Made by a program: the position numbers and the translations under genes. The notes beneath the pieces were generated by a model. That model worked only from the letters and a program-made list of their open reading frames with translations, ran no database searches and was not told the DNA's origin. Below, one piece after another: positions 54,525 through 64,000 of a stretch of 64,000 bases of DNA. The stretch is from NCBI GenBank assembly GCA_025917655.1, contig CP084608.1, positions 930,001-994,000 on the forward strand. The letters are read 5' to 3'. How positions within the stretch are numbered: the first letter of the stretch is position 1; each line of letters starts with the position of its first letter. This stretch comes from Chlorella sorokiniana. Its lineage: Eukaryota; Chlorophyta; Trebouxiophyceae; Chlorellales; Chlorellaceae.

Positions 54525-56326
54525 ATGCTAAAGAGGGTCTTTGGGCGTTCAGCGGCGGATGAGCCTGACGAAGCAGCCCTGTTGGAGGAGTTGCGGGCGC
54601 AGGTCGATAAGGATACGCTGCAAGCGTACTCGGGAACCTCGGAATTGCCATCAGGCGCTGAGGCTGAGCCACAACAGTTAAACTCCTTGCTGCTTCGCTA
54701 CCTGCACGCTGAAAAGCGCACTGTCGAGAAGGCTCTGACACGTCTTCGTAAGCAGGCCACTTGGAGGCGCGGGTTCGGGAACCCCAGCGAGGTGATGATG
54801 GCCCAGCGGCGGCGGTGTCGCGCCGCTTCCTTCTACCTTCATACCTGTGAATCGGTGAACTGCTGCTGCAGGCGGACATTGCCGCCGATGTGGCAACCGG
54901 CAAGGTGAAGCTGCAGCTGCCCACGGCGGGCAGCAGCGGCCGGCCGCTGATCATTGTGAAGGCGCACCTGCACCGCCCGGGGGCTCCCCAGCAGATTGCC
55001 AGCTTCATCTACTTTTGCCTGGAGGCCGCTGCCCAATTCTGCTGGCACCCCGACAACCCGGACGGCAAGCTGTCGGCGCTGTTCGACCTCAGCGGTGGGC
55101 GGGCATGGCTGGGGGAGGCCTGCGGGGCGCGGGGATGCATGCAAGGCCCCTTCTGCCTCACCAGCCCATCGCCTGCCCTTGCTCCCGCTGCAGGCCTGCA
55201 GCTCAAGAACCTGGACGCCACGGCCCTGCGAGCCAGTTTCAGCATCCTGGAGCAGGTGGGCGCTGCTCAGCCTGCTGTGCGCCCCGGCGGGGGTGCCAGC
55301 TGGCACGTTGCGCCTCACACGCCGCCGCGCGGCCCCCCTTTGCCCGCAGCACTTCCCTGAGCGCATCCACGACATCTTCATGTACGAGGCGCCCACCATC
55401 TTCTGGGGGCTGTGGGTGAGCGGCGCCAGCCCTGGGTGCTGCGGGGCTGCGTGGCTGCGGGGCGAGGAGGGTGGGGGCGAGGAGGGTGGGGGCGGGAGGG
55501 GGCCTGCTTCCCTAAGGTTGAGCTGCGGGGCTGCGGGGCGAGGAGGGGGGCAGTGGGGGGTGCTTGCACTTCTAGGAGCCTCCTCCTGTGGTGCTGGGGT
55601 GGGAGGGCTGATGGAGCCTCACCCTTGGCACGCGCTTCCCCTGGTCCCCCTCCCTTCCGCAGAAAATTGTGTACCCCTTCATTGATCCGTGAGTGTGGGC
55701 CCACATGAACAACGCGCTCTGCTGCTAACTGCAGCGGTGGCCCTCCTCCTTGCCGGGTCAGCTGCTGTGCTGACCCCCCACGCACCCCCTGCATCTGCCC
55801 CGTGCAGGACCACTCGCAAGCGCATCCATTTTGTGTACGGCAAGGCGGGGCGGGAGCAGATGGTGCAGGTGTGTGTGTGTGTGTGTGTGGGGGTCTCTGC
55901 TGCAGCAGCAGCTGTGCCACCTTGGCTTGAGTGGCTGTATCAGCATTACATGTGTGAGGCAAACTTGCGGTTCTCGCAGCGCTGCTAGGGCCACTTGGAG
56001 GCCCCTTGACGACTGGAACAATCTCCCTCAATCACACGCAGAGCCTTGGCCCTGCAATCCTGCCTGTGGAGTTTGGCGGCACGGCAGCAGAGGTGGCGGT
56101 GGAGGCTGCCGCGGCACAGGTGGCTGACTGGCGCCGCCAGCAGCAGCTGCCGCCCTGGCAGCGGCGCACGGGGCTGCGCAGCCGCTGCGCTTGTCCAGCT
56201 CCTCGCCTGACCTGGCCCATGCAGAGGCGGCAGCATGAGCTGCTGTGCCTGCGAGGCGCACCAGAATTTGATTTGCGTGCGCTACCCGGCATGGTGCAGC
56301 ACGTCCCTTCACAACAGCTGTCCTGA
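54525..56326 (+). CDS. Sec14-like CRAL-TRIO lipid transfer protein
   Basis: Sec14 proteins exchange phosphatidylinositol and phosphatidylcholine or related lipids between membranes. The start is ATG at 54525-54527 (MLKRVFGRSAADEPDEAALL). Exon 1 (54525-54791) is the CRAL-TRIO N-terminal region: LLLRYLHAEKRTVEKALTRL, WRRGFGNPSE. Exon 2 starts at 54872 (ADIAADVATGKVKLQLPTAG) and contains GRPLIIVKAHLHRPG. Later exons give LSALFDLSG with LKNLDATALRASFSILEQ, HFPERIHDIFMYEAPTIFWG, KIVYPFIDP with TTRKRIHFVYG, and ILPVEFGGTA, the hinge and floor of the lipid pocket ('P..ILP.E.GG'). The stop is 56324-56326. The last 70 residues (Trp/Arg/Leu-rich) do not match the family and may be out of frame. A (GT)n run lies in the intron after REQMVQ. 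Confidence 0.88.
55869..55889 (+). repeat. (GT)n microsatellite in intron
   Basis: About ten GT units in an intron of the Sec14-like gene. Confidence 0.9.
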
Positions 56327-56506
56327 TCAGCCTACTGTCTGCTGCGCCTCCCCTCCATCTCAGCCTCCCGATTCTTCTGTGCCCGACGATTCCCTCCTGG
56401 CACCCATTTTTGAAGCATCCCAGCTTGTGCTCTGCCAAGCCTACATGTCCAAACATGCCTCAAAAACTTGCATTGCTGTTAAAGCAGCTTTCCTCTTCCT
56501 CATGCC

Positions 56507-59500
56507 TCATGCAAACTGTGATCTCTGCTTGCCGCTCCACGGGCCAGCCAGATCGTCGGCGCCGCCGCCTGAAGCGGCAGCAGCAGAGCTGGACCAGCGC
56601 GAGCTGGGAGGGCGAGACGCACCAGCCTCGGCACTGCCCGCTCTCACACCCGCGCGCCCGCCGCTAGGTGGCCTGCTGGCCATGGCAGCAGGCCCAGCAG
56701 GGGCAGGCGGGATGCTGGGCCGTGCAGTGCTCATGCTTGCAGGGCTGGGTGAACGCGGCGCAGCTGCTGTGGCCGGCCTGGCTGAGCGCGCCCGCATGGG
56801 AGGCAGCGCCGGCATGCTTCCCGCCTCAAACACATCCCAAACCTGCACTCGCGGAAGGAACAAGAACCAGGAGCTGGTGCGCACCTCCACCTCAGGTGCA
56901 GTCAAAGAGAGTGTGCGTCACACACAAGCACCTGCCCTGGGATCCTGCCAGTGGCCTCGTGTGCAGCCAACTGCCTGCGCCCACAGCGATCCACCCCGCT
57001 TCTAGCTCACGCACGAACAGCAGCAGCACCGCCACCAGCCCGGCCCTGCCCCCACCTTGTCGGTGCTGCAGTCCAGGCGGGCCAGAGCGCGGCGGAAGTC
57101 GTCCGCCTGCGGCCCCCGCCCCGCCTCCAGCTGCCGCCGCAGCTCCCACAGCATGCGCTTGCCGGCGGTGCGCGCCTCCAGCCGCCCGTCCTCCAGCAGC
57201 CCCACCGCGGCGCGCAGCAGGCGCGGGAGCAGGGCGACGCCGCGGTCGGGCGGGGAACACACCTGCAGTGAGGGGGGCCGGGCGGGGGCAGGGGTGAGTC
57301 GGCAGCCGCGCGCATGCCAATGCCAGCTGCCAAGACAGAGCCCTGTCATCAGCTGCCGCAGCATTCCTGCATGCGGAGCCGGACGCTCACCAGGCGGGCA
57401 CCGTGCTGCTGCACACATGCGTCCAGGTGCAGCGCCGCCTTGGCCCGCACGTCGGCCGACTTGGCGGCCGTGAGGCTGGCCACCAGTGCGGCCGCCACGC
57501 GTGCCTCCCCGCGTGCCGCACCACCGCCGCCAGCGCCGCATCCGCCTCCACCGCCAGGAAGTTGTCGCGGCCGGCGATGGACACCTGGGGGAGAGAGGGG
57601 GCATCATGTTTGGCCAGCAACAGTTGTAGGGGCTCCTCAAGAAGAGAACGGCAGTTGCACAGGGCTGTGGAAGCAACGGAAAGCAGGACGGAAGGGCTGA
57701 ACGCCCGCCTGACAAGGAACAGCCGCTGCCAAGGGGCTGATGTGTCTGCCGCACCCGCCAGGGCGGGCAGCAGCGCACCTGGCCCGACCGCTTGAGCAGT
57801 AGCGGCACAAACAGCTCCAGTTCGGGGTCCAGCAGCGGGCCCAGCGCCGCGGCCAGCTCCTGACGCACACAGGCGGGCAGCAGGAGGCAGGGAAGGTGAT
57901 GGGCCGGTGAACTCGACGCGCGCCAGTGCTTGGTCTGAGGAGCTGCTGCAGACTGGATCCTTTTGCCCAGAGCCCCCCCCCCCCCCCTTCCCACACTCGT
58001 GTCACCCCGCAGAACTGCACACATGCAACAGGCGCCCCACCACCCCACCTGGAACACCGCTATGGCCAGGCGGGACAGCGTGCTGCGCAGCGCGTCGATC
58101 GCCGGCGCCGCCAGGCCCAGCAGCGCCTTGAGGCAGGGGGCAGCACCCCGGCGTGGTGCCGCGCCAAGCGGTGGAGCGTGCGCAGCGCCTCGTGCTGCGC
58201 CTGCCAGTCCAGCTCCTTCGGCTGGCTCAGCGCCGCCCGCTGCAGCTGCGCCAGCGCGGCCTGCAGCGCGGCCTGCGGCTGCGTCAGGGGGCCACCTCCC
58301 GGAGGGGCTGAATGCCCAGCCGCCATCCATCGGCGAGCCGGGGCTGCCGGCCGCAGAGGAAGAGTCCAGGTGGCTGGAGATCCGCTGTGAGGAGCGTCTG
58401 GGGAGGCGCCGCCGCCGCTCGCGGGGCTGTCAGGCCGCGTGGGGGCCTGGATGGCACGCTGCGCAGGCTGACCGCCTGCAAGGCAGGGAAGCAGCGGGCT
58501 GGTTCGCTTGCCGGCGCCACACACAAGCCAGGCAAGGCCGTGACAGGGCAGACCAGTGCAAGCGGGTCCCACCCTGCACCCGCCTTTGGAGGGCTCCCAG
58601 AGCTGCTGCTGCTCGGTCGCGAGGCAGCTCTAACGGGGGACCACAGCCCAGCCAGCCCTGGTGCCGCTCGCTGGGACCCAAACGCGCCCTCCAGGGCTGT
58701 CGGCGAGTGCAGGGAGCCGCTGCCGCCCGCAGCCGCCGCCAGGGGCGGCGACGTGGCGCAGCCGCCGCTGCTGGTGAGGGCGCGGGATGTGCGGGCTCTG
58801 GCCTTCAGAGCCTGCAGCCCCCGTCGCTCCCGGGGCTGCCCTCGCTGCCTGCTGCGGCCTGGCCAAAAGCCACAGCGGGGCTGCCCTCGCTGCCTGCTGC
58901 AGCGGCGACGACAGCCGTTGTGGGGCTCAGCGGGGCCTCCGTGTCTCCCAGCGGCTGGTGGCCAGGCCCTCCAAGCTGCGACGGACGGCGCGTTAAGGGG
59001 CCAAGCGGTGCGCTGGATATGCGGCGCCGCTCAGACAGCCGCTTCAGGCGGCTGAGGCGCTCGGCGCAGGAGTCTGGGCTGTCTGGCTGCTGCAGGTCGG
59101 GCTCGACCGCTGCCGCTGGTGGGCAGGCGCTGCACACCTGACGCTCCCCCTGTGTCTGCCCCAGCTGCTGCCCAAGCAGAGGCTGCTGTGCCTCCCCCTC
59201 GTCCCGTGCGGCAGCAATGGACCAAGCGGGGCTGCCTGGCGCGGGCTGCTCAGCCTGAGGGGCACCCTTTTGCCGGCTTGGATCCTTACCATCTGCACCA
59301 TTCATGCCAAAGACGCGCTTCTTGAAGCTGCTCAAAGTTCTCCGCAGGGAGGCGCTGCCCGGGCGCTGCCGCATCGGCTGTGGCGCTGCCTGATCCGAGC
59401 TGGCTGCTGCATGGGCAGGCGGCTGCCCCGTGTGGGTGGCAGCGGCTGCATGCCGGCTGGATGCGGCTCGCTGAGGCAGCCGCCAGCGCAGAAGCGAATC

Positions 59501-61216
59501 GGAGCGGGCTTCGACGGCAGGGCTGGCCTCGTCGCCCGCTTCGCTGGCGTGGCGCCAGCTGACAGAAGCCTCACAAGGCTGCGCACCAAGCGGCGACGCA
59601 ACCGAGGCGTCCGCCAGCTCTGCCGCATAGTCGCCGCTGCCGTGCTGCTGCTGCCAGTTGCGCACGCTGCTGAGCAGGTCTGCATTCCCTGCTGTTGCAG
59701 CGTGAGCGAGAGGCGCAGAGGGCAGGAAAGCAGACGTGGCAGGCACGGTACGCTGCTGCGGCTGCTGCTGCGGCAAGCCGCTGGCCGGGGACAGCGCGGT
59801 TGGACGCACAAAACTCCGCATCGCCTCCTGCCCTGCACTCATCGGCCCCGCTTCCGCAGGCCTGCTGGGCCTGCGAGGCGCCGTGAACGACTGCTGCGTG
59901 GGCCTGCGAGCGGGGCGTGCCCAGCTGAGGAGGGAGCCATCTGAGCGCTCCACCAGCTGCTTGTCCGCTGGCTGTGACGAGGTGCCTCCTGGGCTTCCCG
60001 CGCCGCACGCCAGGCTGGCCACGCTCGCAGCGCTTGGCCCGCTGGCCTCCACTGTCCAAGCTGCAGCTGCTGCGTCGGTCGCGCCGGCAAAAAGCGGGTT
60101 GCTGCTGCTGGATGTGTAAGTGACACCCTGCCGGCCCCCGCTGCTCCTGCAGCCACGACTGGCGAGCTGGCCCCACTCAAATCAGCAATGCCCTGCTGCT
60201 GCAAGCCGGCTGGGCTGGCAGATGAGAGAGGGACGGGGAGAGGTGCTGCAGGCTGTGGCGTTGGGTGGGCTCTTGGCTGCGGGCTCGCCGGCCGCAAGCA
60301 CGCCTGCACAGGGTGCACAGCTGGGTGAACGGCCTGCCAGCAACAAGCGGTGCCACAAGCCACCCTACAGCGTGCCGTGGTTCCCGTGCATGTTGAGGCG
60401 CACCAGGTGCTGGACAAGACCGCGAGCTTCCAGAGTGGGCAGCCCCAGTTGCGGGATGACGCGCGCTCGGTCCGCCACCCGCTGCTTCACGGCCTCAGGC
60501 GCGCCCGCCGCCGTCAGCAGGCCTTGCAACAGCGGCCCCAGGTTGGCGTGCAGCACGGCCAACGCCTCCAGGCGGCGGCAGCCACGCGGGGGTGCTCGTC
60601 GGCAGCCGCGGCGGCCAGGGCCCGCACGGCGGCTGGGTAGTCAAACCGCTCTCTGGGATGCGCCAGCAGTGCGGCGGTGTAGGCATCCACGCCTCCCTCC
60701 CGCACACGCCACTGCGGGTGCACCAGCGCGCCACCCAGGGCCTGCAGCACAGGCGCGGGGCCCAGGCTGCGGGCCAGGGCCGCAGCCGAGAGCGCGCCGC
60801 GCTGCGCACCAACGCGACGCCGTCGCCCATGCGCTCGATGAGGGGCGGCGTCAGGCTGCCCAGGTAGGGCCGCAGGTCGGCGCCCAGCTTGGCCGCCAGG
60901 TCTTGCAGCACCGCCATGGCTGAGGCTGCGATCCGGAAGTTGTGGTCTGCCACCAGGCGCAGCAGGAAGGCCAGGAACGCCGACAGGCTGGCACGCACCG
61001 CCGCCGGCTCCACCGCCACTCCCACGTCCAGCACGGCCGCGTGCAGCAGCTCCATGGCGGCGCAGCGGGCACGGAAGTCGCCCACATCCTCTAGCAGGCT
61101 GTGCACCGCCGCAGCGGGCACCCACCCAAACTCCAGCTCAACTGGCCGGGGGCGGTTGAGCGGCCGCCGCCACCATTCTGCAGCATCGAGACGTACATTT
61201 GCACGCGCGCTATCAT
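56507..61216 (-). CDS. TOG/HEAT-repeat microtubule-associated protein (crescerin- or CLASP-like)
   Basis: TOG domains bind tubulin and control microtubule growth. The N-terminal part (61216-60365) reads DSARANVRLDAAEWWRRPLN, ELEFGWVPAAAVHSLLEDVG, then HEAT helices: RCAAMELLHAAVLDVGV, FLAFLLRLVADHNFRIAASA, MAVLQDLAAKLGADLRPYLG, LIERMGDGVALVRSAA, VHPQWRVREGGVDAYTAALL, DEHPRVAAAA. A long Ser/Ala/Pro/Gln linker (60052 to about 58800) includes SLRRTLSSFKKRVFG. The C-terminal array follows: WQAQHEALRTLHRLARHHAG, LAAPAIDALRSTLSRLAIAV, ELAAALGPLLDPELELFVPL, AEVDAALAAVV-type helix, DVRAKAALHLDACV, LLPRLLRAAVGLLEDGRLEA, and DKVWDVFEAGSMPALPP in the last exon (56507-56842), stop 56507-56509. The first exon upstream of 61216 is unresolved; two frame slips occur in the first TOG. 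Two TOG arrays joined by a basic linker suggest TOGARAM/crescerin or CLASP; the sequence does not decide. Confidence 0.8.
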
Positions 61217-61648
61217 CTGATTCAAAGCGATATTAAAACACCAACCACCAGCTTCACCCTTCCACTTTCGCCCCGAGGCACACCTCCATCTGTGGCATGG
61301 CGCCAGCCATCCTCCACTCCAACGTTGGGTGTCGGAGGGATTTAAACGTTATCGGCACATAAGTGTCATCCTATGGAAATGCCTGTAAAGCGGGCTTGCC
61401 CATCGCCGAGCCGGTCAGCGGGCCAGGGCTGCGGAAATCGTGGGCGGGAATATATCAACATGTCCCAGCCATCGAAACCCGTCAATGTGTGTTAAAGCAA
61501 TGTCCAGGGGCTTGGCATATGTTGTTTTTGAGATTACGCACCTTGACAGTGGGGCAGCGGCTGGATGCATTGCCTTGTCGAGAGGGTCTATCACATGTGG
61601 TTCACATGCTTGTTAGCGGCGACTCACAATGCAGGGCACGTTCATGGC
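61217..61648. other. Intergenic, LCAT-like 3' end to TOG 5' end
   Basis: Tandem minus-strand genes. Should hold the promoter and first exon of the TOG gene; AT-rich near 61480-61600. Confidence 0.4.
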
Positions 61649-63964
61649 TTAGCCTTGGAGAAGGGTCTGCCACACAAGCGGGTTCCAGAACTCGTAGAGA
61701 TCGTCTGCCGCCGGTCGAGTGTAGCCGCCCAAGCTTCGACTGCTGCTGGCCCCCGCCCCCGCAACCTGAGCAGGCTGAGGGGGCGAGGGCTGCTCAGGCT
61801 GGCGCAGCCAGTCGAGCAGCTGGTCCCACACCGTCTGCATCCCTACCAGGTCGCGATGGGCCCCCGCCATCGACAGCTCGCCGCTGGCTGCCAGCCCATG
61901 CGCGGTCGCAGACTCTGCGGGCACCGTGCCGTCTCCGTCCACATACGTGAATCCAGCAGACGCATGCGGCACCGCCTCAAGATCCTGCAGTGGAAAGCAG
62001 GCTGGATTAATAAACAAGGCCCAAGTCGAGTGGACAAGTATGCGTGCACCAGACCCTTAAGGCAGGGCAGGGCACTTCCGAGCAGGGGCACTGCTGCAAA
62101 GGGGCACTGCGCTATCCTGCTTCAAGGCAGCCGTGCCTGCACTGGGTACCACCACGCCCCGTAGGCCACGCTGTAGGGTGTGCTGAGCCCAGACCCATAC
62201 ATGTTGTAGAAGGAACAGGAAGGCGGCAGCTTGGCCGACTTCCAGGACGCGTGCGTGTCCTGGCCCAGCGCCCAGAGCTCCGGGTTGAAGGGGAGCGGCA
62301 CGCTGGCGCCGCCCACGCTCACTGCAGCAGCACGGATGGGTGCATCGGTTCCCAGTGGTGGTGCGGCTGCCAAGCGGGGCTGCGATGCATGCTGCCTGCT
62401 GCTCGGTGCCCACCTGTGTTGTCCTTCAGCACGCGGGTCAGCAGGCCAGGCAGGGCGTCGAGCTGGAACACGTACTGGTGGGCCTGGTTGCTGCTGCCAG
62501 CCGCCTGAACCTCTCCAACGTTTCGCCCAGCGGGCGGCGCGAGGCTGAGGCGGGGAAGCTTGGGCGGCCCAGCATGCTTTGCCTTGGCCCCTGCCGCTCC
62601 TCCCGCTGCCTCTGGCGGCGCGGGGTGAAGAAAGAATGCGGTGTGAGAAACACCTCGCCAGCTTCCAATGATGCCAGCTGTCGCTGCCTGCCCAGGGTCG
62701 TCCTCAGGGATTGGCGTCTTGAGCCACAGCGTCAGCTGCGGCGGCGGCTGCGCGAACGGAAAGTCCAGGGGCGGCAGCAGCTCATACACGGAGGGGCTCT
62801 GGCACGCCGCCTGGCGGAATGTGCTGCGCTGCACGAAGAACATGTCGCCCAGGCTGCCGCCAAACTGGACCCCGGTGCAGAGGCCGTCCACCACCCAGCC
62901 GGGGGCGCCTCCAAAGGGGCACCCCACCGCCACCCAGCGGGCCACCTGCGCCCGGGGCACGATGCGATTTCGACGATTCAGCGACCCTGCAATCTAGGCA
63001 GCAGAACCTCGCTGTGCACCTGGACAGCAAGTTTTTGGGCGGTGGACACGAGCTCACCACCCGCGCCTGCCCTCCAGCCCAGGCCGCCACCCCCTCACCA
63101 GCGCCTCGAACTCGGCAGGGTGGTCCGCCAGCAGGGAGCGGACCACAAGCCCCCCAAGGGAGTGCGCCACGACGCCGCACCGCCGCCCGCCGCACCGCCG
63201 CGACACCTCCTGCAGCCGCGCCAGCAGGGCGCGCGCGCTGTCGCGGCACGACTGGCGGAAGTCGTAGCCGGCGCCAAACAGGTCGGTGCCGGGTGTGTAG
63301 CCTTGGCTCTGCGTTTTGCACGCAAGGCAGGGAAGTTGAGCATCACAGCTCTGTGGACTGAACGTCTGGGTGCTGCGCAGCCTGGCTGCGCCTGTGCATG
63401 GGCCCACCTGCAGGAAGGTGACGAGCGGCTGGTAGTACTGCAGCGCCTTGACAGCAAACCCGGCATCAGGGTCCAGCACTGCAGCGGCACGGCAGCGCAA
63501 GGGCCAAAGCAAATGAGATACATCTTGAAATTTGAGCACTAAGCCCAGCCAAGCGGTGTGTATGCAGCAAGCGGCGGGGGATGCAGCTGCTGGCTGCCCT
63601 GCCTGAGATCGCAAACAGCCCGTCGTCGTCGCCGTCGCCCTTGGGGATGCACACCTCCCATCCGCGAGTCAGCAGCTCTACCCGCCCGCTGCTGCTGTCA
63701 AACTTGCCCCAGAGCTGCACGAAAGGAAATCGGACAGCTCAACAATTGCAGTGCGGGCTGATGGCCTTCCACATCATGTACCCCTCCCTGCCGTCATCGC
63801 GGCCGAACCTTCTGGTAGGATGCATCTGCGCCTTTGCGCAGGGTGACCCAGCAGCGCTCTCCATCACCCAGAGTTCCGTCTCGCCGAACAGCAAGCTGGG
63901 TGCCACACACACCAGGCACCAACACCAGTGGGTTAGCTGGCGGCGCCGGCTGCGCCTGCAGCAT
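61649..63964 (-). CDS. LCAT-like phospholipase / acyltransferase
   Basis: A lecithin:cholesterol acyltransferase-family alpha/beta hydrolase; plant members are phospholipase A1/A2 or sterol acyltransferases. The start is ATG at 63962-63964 (MLQAQPAPPANPLVLVPGVC), in frame with the family start NPLVLVPGV and GTQLAV. Exons then give LWGKFDSSSGRVELLTRGWE, LDPDAGFAVKALQYYQPLVT, GTDLFGAGYDFRQS, VVAHSLGGLVVRSLLADHP (Ser nucleophile in GxSxG-like AHSLGG), VAVGCPFGGAPGWVVDGLCT, ACQSPSVYELLPPLDFPF, QYVFQLDALPGLLTRVL, SCSFYNMYGSGLSTPYSVAY, YVDGDGTVPAESA (Asp) and MAGAHRDLVG (His). The triad Ser/Asp/His is complete and the order matches plant LCAT4/PLA proteins. The stop is 61649-61651. Length about 480 residues, usual for the family. 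No signal peptide is obvious, which suits the cytosolic plant LCAT4 type. Confidence 0.92.
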
Positions 63965-64000
63965 TCGGGACGCTGTCGGGTGTGTCGGCTGACGTGTGTG

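Noticed and set aside
1-64000. tRNA, rRNA, riboswitch or transposon genes
   Set aside because: No cloverleaf with a GTTC-A-type T-loop, no rRNA core sequence and no transposase or terminal inverted repeats were recognised by eye; a tRNAscan or Rfam search was not possible.

Overview
The window is nuclear DNA of a green alga, most likely a Trebouxiophyceae relative of Chlorella, Micractinium or Auxenochlorella. The evidence is very high GC, genes split into many short exons by 100-400 base introns, TGTAA poly(A) signals (the chlorophyte form) after several stop codons, and plant-lineage proteins (SPD1/Ycf45-type ATPase, PDX1, DEG9, a plastid-type cis-prenyltransferase, an LCAT-like lipase). 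The genus is inferred from style; no marker gene fixes it.

Layout: 1-1348 (+) SPD1/Ycf45-like ATPase; 1822-2992 (-) histone H2A.Z; 4691-4900 (-) a small unknown protein; 5515-7426 (+) an alanine-rich repeat protein with a transit-like N-terminus; 7711-8595 (-) a small nuclear-type protein; 8747-12288 (+) a large fascin-like protein; 12909-14299 (-) electron-transfer flavoprotein beta; 14629-17323 (+) a multi-CBS protein; 17815-20065 (-) PDX1; 20651-21533 (+) an FYV7-like rRNA-processing factor; 21765-24201 (-) methylenetetrahydrofolate reductase; 24616-26407 (+) cis-prenyltransferase; 27572-30897 (+), 38981-41795 (-) and 43980-46973 (-) three members of an unrecognised family; 31698-36487 (-) DEG9; 37442-38679 (+) VMA22; 48279-50967 (+) a SWIB-domain chromatin protein; 51147-51763 (-) a small membrane protein; 51803-54186 (+) an F-box/Sel1 protein; 54525-56326 (+) a Sec14-like protein; 56507-61216 (-) a TOG-domain microtubule protein; 61649-63964 (-) an LCAT-like lipase. 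Genes mostly alternate strand, giving divergent and convergent pairs with 40-600 bases between them. There is no operon and no single pathway: these are housekeeping and lineage-specific genes side by side. No mobile element, tRNA, rRNA or CRISPR array was recognised.

The most novel content is the three-member family. Its members share exon blocks (YKLGKKRWSYNQVEL, a DSAV block, a CKGC knuckle, RFGRLGKR, and a long core ending in VRVLANNDVPTGAA), have glutamine- or alanine-rich tails like transcription factors, keep a GC-AG intron at one position in all three copies, and share a core exon almost identical at DNA level while the flanking exons have diverged.

Many otherwise intact genes carry one or two single-base frame breaks, often at C or G runs (H2A.Z, PDX1, MTHFR, cis-prenyltransferase, VMA22, all three family members). 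This looks like consensus error in the assembly rather than gene decay. Exon coordinates are my own reading of splice sites and frames; where a 5' exon could not be found this is stated.
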